Positions 44,980 through 54,180 of a stretch of 64,000 bases of DNA are shown piece by piece. A program made the position numbers and the translations under genes. Positions within the stretch are counted from its first letter, which is position 1; each line of letters begins with the position of its first letter. A model generated the notes under the pieces. That model searched no databases, was not told the DNA's origin, and saw only the letters and a program-made list of their open reading frames with translations. Location: contig CAYMKI010000001.1 in NCBI GenBank assembly GCA_964390695.1, positions 10,810 to 74,809 on the forward strand. Reading direction: 5' to 3'. The DNA is from CAWACC01 sp964390695. GTDB taxonomy: Bacteria; Chlamydiota; Chlamydiia; Chlamydiales; Parachlamydiaceae.

Positions 44980-45781
44980 AAATTTGCTTCAATTGAGTAA
45001 GCAGCCTTGGCAAGTCCTTGAAATCTAAAACAGAATCCGCATCACTTTTGGCTTGAGCAGGGTCATGATGAGCTTCCATAAATACACAGTCGCAACCTGC
45101 CGCTACAGCAGCCTTAGCTAAAGTCGGAATAAACTGTCTCTCCCCTCCCGAAGTATCGCCTTTGCCGCCTGGCTTTTGAACAGAATGAGTGGCGTCAAAA
45201 CATACCGGTACACCGAATTCCTGCATGATAGGAATACAGCGCATATCATTCACCAAATAGTTATAACCAAACATGGTCCCCCTATCTACCAATATGACCT
45301 TAGAGTTACCGGTAGATTGAATCTTCTTAACCACATTGCCCATGTCCCATGGGGCCATAAATTGCCCTTTTTTCACATTGACCACTTTGCCGGTACGTCC
45401 AGCTGCTAACAACAGATCTGTCTGCCGGCACAAAAATGCCGGGATTTGCACCACATCGCAGACCTCTCCCGCCATCAGAGTCTCCTCAGGGGTATGCACA
45501 TCGGTGAGAATAGGAAGTCCCAATTCATTCTTTACCCTTTGAAGTATCCTTAAACCTTCCTGTATACCAAGACCTCGAAAAGAATGCACGGAAGATCTGT
45601 TGGCTTTGTCATAACTTGATTTAAAAATTAAAGGGATTTCTTGCTTGGCGAATATGCGCTGCAATTCTTCGGCAGATCTGAGACAGTGATCCTCGGATTC
45701 TATTACACAAGGGCCGCACATCACGGCAAAAGGATGTCCTTCACCCACAATTATATCAGCTATTGGTACGGATCTTGGCAT
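44960..45781 (-). CDS. kdsA: 3-deoxy-8-phosphooctulonate synthase (KDO-8-P synthase)
   Basis: 273 aa. Condenses phosphoenolpyruvate with arabinose-5-phosphate for KDO of lipopolysaccharide. Motifs: FAVMCGPCVIESEDH, IFKSSYDKANRSSVHSFRG, DVVQIPAFLCRQTDLL, VNVKKGQFMAPWDM and FDATHSVQKPG. It contains the Cys in the CGPC segment expected for metal-dependent forms, but class cannot be settled by eye. Its start overlaps folK by 26 nt. Confidence 0.96.
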   Translation of the reverse strand: MPRSVPIADIIVGEGHPFAVMCGPCVIESEDHCLRSAEELQRIFAKQEIPLIFKSSYDKANRSSVHSFRGLGIQEGLRILQRVKNELGLPILTDVHTPEETLMAGEVCDVVQIPAFLCRQTDLLLAAGRTGKVVNVKKGQFMAPWDMGNVVKKIQSTGNSKVILVDRGTMFGYNYLVNDMRCIPIMQEFGVPVCFDATHSVQKPGGKGDTSGGERQFIPTLAKAAVAAGCDCVFMEAHHDPAQAKSDADSVLDFKDLPRLLTQLKQIYEIIHS

Positions 45782-46292
45782 AAATGTCGACCTCTATTGG
45801 AGTTACGATTTCATGATGACGATTAACAAATGTGTTTATTTCGGACTGTAAAAAAAACGGCTTTGCCTCCCCAGGAAGCAGCAGCTTGTCCACTAAATCC
45901 GCTAACGGACGCAAAACGAACAACCTCTCTCGCCAACGCGGATGGGGAATTTCTAATTGCGGCAACGAAATAGCCTCATCCCCATAAAACAATATATCAC
46001 AATCTATCACCCTAGGTGATTGTTTCGATTTAGGGAGCTTCCCCAGCTTGGTTTCAATCTGTTGAAGTTCCCGCAGCAATCTCAAGGGAGGTATGTTTGT
46101 TCTAAAACAACATGCAGCATTTATGTAGTCTGCTTGGGGTATAGGACTCACGGGCTTGGTTTGATAAAAACGCGATACGCGTAGATTATCAAAATCGGCA
46201 TGGCCTGCCATCATCTCCAAAGCCTGTAGCAATATGTGGACGGTATCTCCAATATTGCCCCCAAGACCTACATATGCTTCTTTACCATCCAT
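45756..46292 (-). CDS. folK: 2-amino-4-hydroxy-6-hydroxymethyldihydropteridine pyrophosphokinase
   Basis: 178 aa. Folate biosynthesis kinase (HPPK). Signatures: YVGLGGNIGDT at the N-terminus, RFYQTKPVSPIPQADYINAA, LQQIETKLGK and the HPPK motif PRVIDCDILFYGDE followed by LEIPHPRWRERLFVLRPLADL. It stands between the AAA+ gene (14 nt) and kdsA (26-nt overlap). Other fol genes are not in this window. Confidence 0.95.
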   Translation of the reverse strand: MDGKEAYVGLGGNIGDTVHILLQALEMMAGHADFDNLRVSRFYQTKPVSPIPQADYINAACCFRTNIPPLRLLRELQQIETKLGKLPKSKQSPRVIDCDILFYGDEAISLPQLEIPHPRWRERLFVLRPLADLVDKLLLPGEAKPFFLQSEINTFVNRHHEIVTPIEVDIYAKIRTNS

Positions 46293-46306
46293 CCCATCAC
46301 AATGCT

Positions 46307-48406
46307 TTAATCTTGAAGTATTATGTTAATCCCTGCAAGTCCTATCTTGGGAATGTTTGCATCTTTGATAGCTTGATTATACTTATGCCGTTCCTGAATA
46401 ACAATATCTATCAACTTCATATCAATTTTGGAAGCGCGATCGGGAAAATTCCTGTGAAATTGCTCCTCTTCAAATTTAACCTTGTTTACAATGGCATCAG
46501 TGAGATAATGCTCTTTCAGAATGAAATCTACCAACGCCTTTTCATTCACTTGCTCATCGACTTGGTTGGTGATTTCAATCGCCTTGCGGTACATATCATC
46601 GCGATGATTCAGCTGCAGGCGCTTCCATCTGAAATACATCCCCTGATCCTCTGCTTCCATTTTTTGGATATTCTCAAAGCCATTTAAATCACGCTCAGAT
46701 TGGGAAAATTGCTCATAGATTTCTTGGCCTTTATCCGTAAAGGTTCTCGGATCGCCGCTATCTTTATGTTCGATCTGCCGCAACTGAGAATTCAATCTAT
46801 GCTTCTTGACCACATCCTGCAAATCAGTTTTGGTCGATGTGACTTTATTGAGCGCATCTTTCAAAATGTCTAATGATATGGAGGGTTGCGGAGCATCTGG
46901 GAATTCTTGTTTAGTCATTTCGTAAATTTTTGCAAAAAGCGTATTCTCAATCTCGATTTCGGGTGCTTCTTGAACAGCCATTTGATGCAGCACGAGTTCA
47001 GTCGCTTCTTTACCCATTAGATCTAATGGTATGACCTTGGTTCGTCTGAGTACTGGACGCTGAGAGGCTATATATTGCATATATTCCTCGTCTGTGGTTA
47101 AAGCCACACAATAGGGGAATGACTGAGAACTTGTATCCAAAAACGACAACAAATTGGCGGAAACAGACTGATTGTTTGGATCAGAAAACGCTTTAGCAAA
47201 TTCGTCGAAAACAAAAATACAATCGTCCTTATACTTATTCATCTTCTTCTGCACTTTTGCCAAAACATCTACCTTGTTTCGTCCCATTTTGACGCTGTCG
47301 CTGCAAAGTTTAGCGATGTTAATGTAAAAGACTTGTTTGCCTCTAAGTTCAGGAGGAACATCTTGATCTCCTCTTGCAATTTTTACAGCCATGCCTTCCG
47401 CTGATTTTGTTTTACCCGATCCAGGTTTAGCCACTACTAAAGGATGCCGCCTAGTATTTCCGCTATTTGCTTTCAAGGCGTCCATGATCATGCCTATTTC
47501 AGCATCACGACCCACTACAGGCTCAAGCTCGCCTTTCTTCGCTAATGTGGTCAGGTTCGTAAAGGGAGCGCATTCTTTTGGTGTAGGCTTCAGCCATTTG
47601 TAATAGCAAAATAAGACCACGCCTGTAATCAGAACACCTAGTGATGCCACAGCGGCTGTTACGGCAGCGCTACCGAGAAGTGCCTGCAGAGATGTAAATA
47701 CCGTAGTAAGACCTCCCCATATAGATGTAAACATGATGATGCGGAAATAGGCTTGGTTGTCATCTTCTGTCTCTTCGCCAATACTGTCTATTTGAAAGGC
47801 TTTTAATACCGTGTCTAAGGCGAATTCCAATAAATTTTCAACTGTCACCTGTATAGTTTGTATGAGGGTAGCCCTTTTCTCTTCAGCTTTTTTATTGATT
47901 TCATTGGAAGAGATGCGCGAAACTCTGCTAGCTTCCATAAAAGCACCCAAAAAACCTTTGTGCTCGCTCTGAATGGCGGATTCAACTTTTTGCAAAGTTA
48001 GCAGGCCTTTGAATTTCTCCACGACATACAGAGGATCTATCCCTTGCGAATAAGCGATCATCTTCTTTAAAATAAGATTTAAATTTTCCGGACTTTGTTG
48101 CATCAAAATGGCAGAAATATCACCTCTTAGCTGTTTATACTCTCGACTTTTAAAGCAATGAGCTAATTCCGTTATATCTGAATCAGTCAGCTTATACCCA
48201 GTTTGAACCTTTTGATGTAATTGTCGAACGAACAATCCTCTTGGGGAGGGTTTTACAAAAAAATCTTTCAGAGAAACGATAGCTTCAGAAAAAGATTGAA
48301 ATGGAAAAGAAGGAAAATCCTTTTTATCCAAAGATTTCCCATAAATTTTGCCTGCAGTAGCATCGGGTGTCGCAGTTGAAACAGAATAAACTCCAGCTGT
48401 TGACAT
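46307..48406 (-). CDS. Membrane-bound AAA+ ATPase, ClpB/ClpA-like module
   Basis: 699 aa. Residues 1-~220 are a unique helical region, then two membrane helices (~222-246 and ~248-271), then a single ClpA/B-type AAA+ domain from ~285. The marks are LTTLAKKGELEPVVGRDAEI (ClpB-type linker), Walker A AKPGSGKTKS (326-335), Walker B CIFVFDEF (D401, E402), a sensor-1-like stretch ALTTDEEYMQYIASQRPVLRRTKV and R454/R455 as possible arginine finger. The first Walker glycine is Ala. ClpB itself has no membrane helices and has two AAA domains. This is a different, lineage-specific protein, 14 nt upstream of folK. Confidence 0.75.
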   Translation of the reverse strand: MSTAGVYSVSTATPDATAGKIYGKSLDKKDFPSFPFQSFSEAIVSLKDFFVKPSPRGLFVRQLHQKVQTGYKLTDSDITELAHCFKSREYKQLRGDISAILMQQSPENLNLILKKMIAYSQGIDPLYVVEKFKGLLTLQKVESAIQSEHKGFLGAFMEASRVSRISSNEINKKAEEKRATLIQTIQVTVENLLEFALDTVLKAFQIDSIGEETEDDNQAYFRIIMFTSIWGGLTTVFTSLQALLGSAAVTAAVASLGVLITGVVLFCYYKWLKPTPKECAPFTNLTTLAKKGELEPVVGRDAEIGMIMDALKANSGNTRRHPLVVAKPGSGKTKSAEGMAVKIARGDQDVPPELRGKQVFYINIAKLCSDSVKMGRNKVDVLAKVQKKMNKYKDDCIFVFDEFAKAFSDPNNQSVSANLLSFLDTSSQSFPYCVALTTDEEYMQYIASQRPVLRRTKVIPLDLMGKEATELVLHQMAVQEAPEIEIENTLFAKIYEMTKQEFPDAPQPSISLDILKDALNKVTSTKTDLQDVVKKHRLNSQLRQIEHKDSGDPRTFTDKGQEIYEQFSQSERDLNGFENIQKMEAEDQGMYFRWKRLQLNHRDDMYRKAIEITNQVDEQVNEKALVDFILKEHYLTDAIVNKVKFEEEQFHRNFPDRASKIDMKLIDIVIQERHKYNQAIKDANIPKIGLAGINIILQD

Positions 48407-48644
48407 ACTTTACCTTCTAAATAGAATAATTATTAATAATATCTCTACATAACTAGCTAATAATCACATCGGTTTTGACAATTCGAGGATTAAGAAAAAT
48501 AATAATCTCTAACAGATTAAATTACAAGATAATAAAATTTCCATTACAACATCCAAATCTTCATAATGATTTGACACTTTTGGGGTAGATATGATGAAAT
48601 GGGCTAGTATTCTTAAACTGGTATTTTTTTGAAAATTTTAGAAG

Positions 48645-49646
48645 ATGAGTAAAAACTCTATGATGCCTAAATTCAATCTATACATTCTTTATTTGATATG
48701 CTTGGTTTGCTTCAATGGATGTTTTTGCCCCCATAGATTCACCCCCAGAGCCGACCCGCTCCCCCCCCCGTGCATATGCGTACCAGAAAGAATTCGCGTG
48801 GCCTTAGTTTTAGGCAGCGGTGGAGTCCGCGGCATGGCCCATGTGGGTGTCATTGAAGTGCTAGAAGAGGCCGGCATACCCATAGATGTCATTGTAGGAT
48901 GCAGTGCAGGAAGCATCGTCGGAGCATTATACGCCGACAATCCATGCGCACAAAAACTTAAAAAATCCGTTTCTCAGCTGAAATCTAATTATCTCTTGGA
49001 TTTTGACATCTGGAACTGCCGATATGGTCTTTGCCAAGGGAAAACGATGAGAGCTGTATTAGACAAAAATCTACAAGCAGAGACTTTTGAAGAATTGCAA
49101 ATACCTTTGATTGTTGTGGCTTCTGATCTGCACTCCACAGAACTCGTCACATTGGCTAGCGGCGATCTAGTTAAAGCTGTGGAAGCTTCCTGCGCGATTC
49201 CATTTGTGTTTGTACCCGTGGAAATCGATGGGCGCATCCTGGTCGATGGTGGAACTATTAATCCCAATCCCGTGTGGGTAGCTTTAGATTTAGAACCCGA
49301 AATGATCATTGCAGTGGATCTTTGTGAAGTTTTGGCCCCCACCTTTCCCACCAACCTCTTTAGCGTCTTTTGGCGTAGCGCTGAAATCGCCTTCATGTGG
49401 CAAAACGAAGGGAATACACGCGAAGCCGATATAGTCATCCGCCCGCAAATGTGCAATGTAGGAGCGTTTAACGATCAAGCTAAGGAAAAACTATATTACG
49501 CCGGACGGCAAGCCGCAGAAGAAGCCTTGCCAGCAATCCGTGAAGCCTTAGCTAAACATAGCTGCATGGACACTCCTTGTTCAACTGCGACCAGAAAAGT
49601 CCAACTGAAATGCTATCACCCTAAAGACAGCAACCCACACTATTAA
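48645..49646 (+). CDS. Patatin-like phospholipase, probable lipoprotein
   Basis: 333 aa. The N-terminal hydrophobic segment (~11-25) ends in FNGC (C26), a possible lipobox, followed by a Pro-rich linker. The patatin domain has the oxyanion loop LGSGGVRG (~56-63), the nucleophile elbow GCSAG (S87) and the catalytic DGG (D201). Members hydrolyse acyl lipids. Signal and lipid anchor would place it in the envelope (RssA/PlpD-like). Start at 48645 or at the MetMet 5 codons on. It stands alone on the plus strand. Confidence 0.88.
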   Translation: MSKNSMMPKFNLYILYLICLVCFNGCFCPHRFTPRADPLPPPCICVPERIRVALVLGSGGVRGMAHVGVIEVLEEAGIPIDVIVGCSAGSIVGALYADNPCAQKLKKSVSQLKSNYLLDFDIWNCRYGLCQGKTMRAVLDKNLQAETFEELQIPLIVVASDLHSTELVTLASGDLVKAVEASCAIPFVFVPVEIDGRILVDGGTINPNPVWVALDLEPEMIIAVDLCEVLAPTFPTNLFSVFWRSAEIAFMWQNEGNTREADIVIRPQMCNVGAFNDQAKEKLYYAGRQAAEEALPAIREALAKHSCMDTPCSTATRKVQLKCYHPKDSNPHY

Positions 49647-49703
49647 AACCCAACATACTCTAATTGCGCGCTTATTGTAACGCGATTGGAGTATGTTGGG
49701 TTT
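49646..49703 (+). repeat. 58-bp hairpin repeat, copy 2
   Basis: Identical over 58 bp to 27094-27151 and in the same orientation. It begins at the last base of the patatin gene stop and ends 9 nt before the convergent phosphoketolase end. It could serve as a terminator-like hairpin for the patatin gene. Confidence 0.75.
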
Positions 49704-49712
49704 AAACGTTTT

Positions 49713-50584
49713 TTACAAATTCCATTTCCAGTCTTTCACTTCAGGCATATCCTCGCCATGAATTTTGATATACTCTTTGTGATCGATCAACTTGTTATGC
49801 ATTTCTTGTTTCAGGTAGGCCGCCTTAGCTCCTAATGAAGGCACTCGATCGATGACATCTATGACCAGATGATAACGATCTACATCGTTCATGACCACCA
49901 TGTCAAAAGGCGTAGAGGTCGTACCCTCTTCCTTGTAGCCGCGAACATGCAAATTTTTATGGCCCGCCCTTCTGTAGGCTAGCCTGTGAATCAACCAAGG
50001 ATATCCATGGTAAGCAAAAATAATAGGTTTGTCTGTCGTAAACAACACATCAAAATCTTTGTCAGATAATCCATGGGGATGCTCCGTATGAGACTGCAGA
50101 GTCATTAAATCCACCACGTTGACCACCCGAATTTTAAGCTCGGGCATCTTGTACCTTAAGATTGAAACCGCCGCCAAAGTTTCCAGAGTGGGCACATCAC
50201 CTGCGCAAGCCATTACGACATCGGTTTCATGGCCTTCGTCATTGCTAGCCCATGTCCATATGCCTATGCCCGCTTCACAATGCTTGATGGCAGAATTCAT
50301 ATCCAACCATTGCGGAGCCATCTGCTTGCCAGCCACGATGACATTGATATAGTTGCGGCTTCTCAGACAATGATCTGTAACAGATAACAACGTGTTGGCA
50401 TCTGGAGGCAAATATACACGGATGACATCTGCCTTTTTATTCACCACATGATCAATAAATCCAGGATCCTGATGACTGAAGCCATTATGATCCTGCCTCC
50501 ACACATGCGAAGTCAACAAATAATTCAAAGAGGCTATGGGCCTTCTCCATGGAATATGACTGCATACCTTCAACCACTTGGCAT
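49713..50584 (-). CDS. xfp: Phosphoketolase, C-terminal part (cut by scaffold gap)
   Basis: About 290 residues, reading from the gap at 50584 as (H)[15 protein letters not shown], then [25 protein letters not shown] (conserved XFP C-terminal block, residues overlapping the ThDP pyrimidine region). It runs to the stop at 49713. It is open in the frame of the C-terminal portion only; the joined frame with the N-terminal part is not continuous because the ten N are arbitrary. See the finding on the gap. Confidence 0.85.
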
Positions 50585-50594
50585 NNNNNNNNNN
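50585..50594. other. Scaffold gap (10 N)
   Basis: Ten N bases. The number is probably a placeholder rather than a measured length. The coding sequence on both sides belongs to phosphoketolase, and the peptide AKWLKV with a following IP(W) is encoded on both sides. Confidence 0.95.
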
Positions 50595-52137
50595 AAGGGA
50601 TATTCTTGCGTGTGACCTTAAGCCATTTCGCATGTTGGTTGAACATGGCATCGATAATATGGATGAAAGCCTCATAACAGGAAAATAAACCATGCCTGCC
50701 GGTCAAGAGATACCCTTCAAGCCAACCTTGGCATTGGTGTTCGCTTAACATTTCCATGACTCGACCTTCCACGGAGAGGTGATCATCGCTCTTTAAAATT
50801 TCTCCCAGCCAGCACTTTTCGCTGACTTCATAGACTGCTTGCAATCTATTGGAGGCAGTTTCATCCGGACCAAACAACCTGAAGTTGCGATACTCGAGGT
50901 TTTCTTTCATCACATCCCTAAGAAATTCCCCCATAACACGCGTAGCTTCCCCTTCTATGCATCCAGGCTTTGTCACATTTAATGCATATTTTCTGAAATT
51001 CGGCATTTTGAGATCCCGCAGTAAAATCCCTCCATTGGCATGCGGATTAGCGCTCATGCGTAAATGGTTTGGAGGGGCGACTTCTGCATATTCTGCAAGA
51101 AATTTTCCATGCTCGTCAAAAAGTTCGTGGGGCTTGTAGCTTTTCAACCAATCTTCTAACAGCTTTAGATGACTGGGATTTTGAGCAACATCCGAAAAAG
51201 GCACCTGATGGGAGCGCCAAGACCCCTCTGTCTGCTTCCCATCCACAGTTTTGGGGCCTGTCCACCCTTTAGGTGAATTTAATATGATCATGGGCCATAT
51301 GGGACGTGTCTTCACTCCTTGACTGCGTGCTTTTTGTTGGATAGCTTTAATCTCGGCGATGACCTCATCCAGCACCTCTGCCATAAGCGGATGCATCAGC
51401 TCAGGATCATCTCCCTCTACAAAATAAGGCTTGTAGCCATAGCCTTGGAATAGGGCTATCAGTTCTTCTTTACTTATGCGGGCTAATACGGTGGGATTAG
51501 CGATTTTATATCCATTCAAATGCAAAATCGGCAGCACTGCGCCATCCGTAGCGGGATTCAAGAATTTATTAGAATGCCAGCTTGTAGCCATCGGTCCGGT
51601 TTCAGCTTCACCATCGCCTACAACGGCTGCGACAATAAGATCGGGATTATCAAAAGCCGCTCCATAGGCGTGGCTGATAGCATAGCCCAATTCCCCGCCT
51701 TCATGGATAGAACCGGGAGTTTCTGGAGCGACGTGGCTAGGAATCCCCCCAGGAAATGAAAATTGCATGAACAGACGCTTCATCCCGTCTTCATCCCTTG
51801 ATACATTCGGATATACCTCGCTATACGTACCTTCAAGATAGGTATTCGCTACGATTCCAGGCCCTCCATGCCCAGGTCCTGCAATATATATCATATTCAA
51901 CTGTTGTTCTTTGATGAGGCGATTCAAATGCACATATATAAAATTCAGTCCTGGTGTCGTTCCCCAGTGTCCCAATAACCTAGGCTTTACATGTTCAATG
52001 GCTAGAGGCTTCTTTAACAAGGGATTGTCATACAGATAGATTTGCCCTACAGATAAATAATTGGCCGCACGCCACCAGGCATGCATTTTTTTTTGCATCT
52101 CTTTGGATAACTTTTTCTTAGAAATATTCTTTTTCAT
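50595..52137 (-). CDS. xfp: Phosphoketolase, N-terminal part (cut by scaffold gap)
   Basis: About 514 residues up to the gap. Starts at the ATG at 52135-52137, which has GGAGG directly upstream (GGAGGCTTATG); the longer frame to 52182 has no such site. ThDP-enzyme signatures: [43 protein letters not shown] and LHLNGYKI. With the C-terminal part it gives the usual ~800 residues. Splits xylulose-5-P or fructose-6-P to acetyl-P plus a shorter sugar phosphate. Reads ...[16 protein letters not shown] into the gap. Confidence 0.92.
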
Positions 52138-52202
52138 AAGCCTCCGATCAAAACCTACGCATAACATAGATTTTTTTTGCATCTCAAGTTTTATGTAGGG
52201 TT

Positions 52203-53030
52203 TTAACGCTCAAAGCGCCGACGCACACCTCTGAAAACGCCTTTAGCTTGATGTTTAATAGCCATCTCCAATTCCTGCAGTATTTTGATTCCTATAAGCA
52301 CATGTTCTTCTGCATGATGCTCATATACTTTAGCCGAGCTCTCTTTGGTTTTAATGCCATCAGGATTCAAAGGCAGGTCCGATATCAATAATAATGCCCC
52401 CAAAGGTAGCTTGTAGCTGTAACTAGCAGAAAACAAGGTAGCACACTCCATTTCAATAGCCTGCGGTCGAGTCAGTTCTAGCCTTTCCCTAAAGGCTGCA
52501 TTAAATTCCCAAAACCGTTTGTTTGTAGTGTGGGTGATTCCGATATGGTAATGAATTTGATCGGTTTCCAATACATTGGTAACCACTTTTTGCACTAAAA
52601 AATTTGCCATGGAAGGAACTTCTGGGGGAAAGTAAAAATCCGAAGTGCCTTCTCCGCGAATACTGGCCACAGGAACAAAATAGTCGCCGACTTTATATTG
52701 TTTTCTCAGCCCTCCGCACATCCCCAGCATTATGGCCCCCTTGATCGGCAAGTTGGCCAACAAATCCACCACTAAAGCAGCTGCCGGTGAACCAATTTTG
52801 TAATCTAAAATGCTTATCCGGTCTTGAGGAGAGTGCGCCACCTTAAACATTGACCCTTCTTCGATGCGCACATGGCGCCGAGCGGCAAATATATCCACAT
52901 ACTTGGGAAAGTTTGTCAACAAGAGATAGGGTTGAAATTCTGCCACATTAGATCCAGAATATCGCTCCAAGGTATCAATAGCTATCTTTTCTTCCAGTGG
53001 ATTCACACTGCGATTATGCAATTCCGACAT
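52203..53030 (-). CDS. AMP nucleosidase / nucleoside phosphorylase family protein
   Basis: 275 aa. Purine nucleoside phosphorylase fold: [36 protein letters not shown] region (residues ~98-135), [12 protein letters not shown] and [16 protein letters not shown]. This is the pattern of the C-terminal domain of AMP nucleosidase, in the short single-domain form found in several bacteria. Cleaves AMP to adenine and ribose-5-P. Codon starts at 53030. It is followed by phosphoketolase 66 nt later, so ribose-5-P release and phosphoketolase use could be linked. Confidence 0.85.
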   Translation of the reverse strand: MSELHNRSVNPLEEKIAIDTLERYSGSNVAEFQPYLLLTNFPKYVDIFAARRHVRIEEGSMFKVAHSPQDRISILDYKIGSPAAALVVDLLANLPIKGAIMLGMCGGLRKQYKVGDYFVPVASIRGEGTSDFYFPPEVPSMANFLVQKVVTNVLETDQIHYHIGITHTTNKRFWEFNAAFRERLELTRPQAIEMECATLFSASYSYKLPLGALLLISDLPLNPDGIKTKESSAKVYEHHAEEHVLIGIKILQELEMAIKHQAKGVFRGVRRRFER

Positions 53031-53045
53031 AAATCAAACCCTCCA

Positions 53046-53276
53046 TTAAATCCATTCGACCTCTGGCGGATGCTGCTCTCCGCTAACTGTCCCTATGGAA
53101 GAACGTTCAGCTTTATAGACCGTAAACGCATGCACACAGCGCGGACATACCAGCTCTTTAAAGTATTGACCTCCAAAGCTATACTGATATCTTTTGCGAT
53201 CCGCAAAGATTTCAGCGCACTTAGGGCATTGGTAATAATGCAGATCGATGGGCCATGTGTGATCTTCCCTAGGCAT
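53046..53276 (-). CDS. Small zinc-ribbon protein, 76 aa
   Basis: Two CPxC knuckles, CPKC (C17, C20) and CPRC (C44, C47), make a zinc ribbon. No further domain. The start has GGGAG 4 nt upstream. The start region overlaps the end of the upstream 72-aa gene by 8 nt and the stop lies 15 nt before the AMP nucleosidase gene, so the three look like one operon. Function unknown. Confidence 0.7.
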   Translation of the reverse strand: MPREDHTWPIDLHYYQCPKCAEIFADRKRYQYSFGGQYFKELVCPRCVHAFTVYKAERSSIGTVSGEQHPPEVEWI

Positions 53277-53487
53277 GATGCTCCCGCTTATAGGCTTCTA
53301 CTCGAGAGGTCTCGGACCGCGGCTCCTGCGATACATTTCTTATAGATAGGGGGAGGTGTCCATGCCAAGAATTTCCCCAACCATTGATTTCATGCATTTC
53401 ACATCCCATTATGCCTTTGCCGCTAAATATTTGCTGATGCTTCAAAGGACCATCACAGGGATAATCTTTATAAACTTTTGGCCACAT
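53269..53487 (-). CDS. Hypothetical small protein, 72 aa
   Basis: No family recognised. Has a textbook ribosome site (GGAGG, 5 nt, ATG at 53485-53487). His/Trp-rich middle (MGCEMHEINGWGNSWHGH). Overlaps the zinc-ribbon gene by 8 nt. The strong start signal and coupling support a real gene. Confidence 0.55.
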   Translation of the reverse strand: MWPKVYKDYPCDGPLKHQQIFSGKGIMGCEMHEINGWGNSWHGHLPLSIRNVSQEPRSETSRVEAYKREHHA

Positions 53488-53556
53488 AAAATCCTCCGAC
53501 TTCTAGTTTTAGTAATAGCTTTTTATGTGCTAAATTTGCAATTGTTTCCTAGACAT

Positions 53557-53584
53557 TTGATTATTTTTATGTTAAGCTTATATT
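53557..53584 (+). promoter_or_regulatory. Candidate sigma70-type promoter for efp
   Basis: TTGATT (53557-53562), 16-bp spacer, TATATT (53579-53584). About 30 nt before the efp start codon. The facing 72-aa gene is divergent from this position. Confidence 0.45.
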
Positions 53585-53613
53585 TCTTTTATAAAAGTAT
53601 GAGGTAATTGCAA

Positions 53614-54180
53614 ATGGCACAAATTAGCACTAATGAATTCAGAGCGGGAGTCAAAATTGAGGTAGAGGGACAACCCTATACCATTGTAAGCAATGAATTT
53701 GTCAAGCCCGGCAAAGGCCAATCCTTCAATAGGGTGCGTCTTAAGCATTTGATTTCCGGCAGAACCATCGACAGAACTTTTAAGTCCGGTGATAAAGCCG
53801 ATGTGGCAGATGTGGTAGAAACCCAAATGCGCATGCTATACAAAGAAGCCGATGGAATCATATTTATGGATGATAATTCCTTCGAACAAATTAAAATCCC
53901 TCTTGAAAGCATCGGTGATACATCTCAATGGCTGCTGGAAGACCATATGTACGAAATTATCATCTACCGCGGCAATCCCGTAACAGTTGAACCTCCCACC
54001 TTCATGGAAATGGTAATTACAGATACTTCACCCGGCGTGAGAGGCGATACAGCATCAGGACGTGTCCTTAAACCGGCCATTGTTGAAAGCGGCGCTAAAG
54101 TGCAGGTGCCTATTTTTGTTGAGCAAGGTGAAAAAATTAAAGTCGATACACGCACTGGTGAATACGTATCTCGAGTATAA
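53614..54180 (+). CDS. efp: Elongation factor P
   Basis: 188 aa from the ATG at 53614 (GAGGT 8 nt upstream; a TTG two codons earlier is less likely). KPGKGQSFNRVRLKHLISG contains K34 at the tip that is modified in this family. The C-terminal RTGEYVSRV is canonical. It relieves ribosome stalling at polyproline. It overlaps epmA by one base in a TAATG arrangement. Confidence 0.96.
   Translation: MAQISTNEFRAGVKIEVEGQPYTIVSNEFVKPGKGQSFNRVRLKHLISGRTIDRTFKSGDKADVADVVETQMRMLYKEADGIIFMDDNSFEQIKIPLESIGDTSQWLLEDHMYEIIIYRGNPVTVEPPTFMEMVITDTSPGVRGDTASGRVLKPAIVESGAKVQVPIFVEQGEKIKVDTRTGEYVSRV

Noticed and set aside
49713..52182. Frameshifted phosphoketolase pseudogene
   Set aside because: The frame break coincides exactly with the run of N, so it is an assembly effect and not evidence of mutation.
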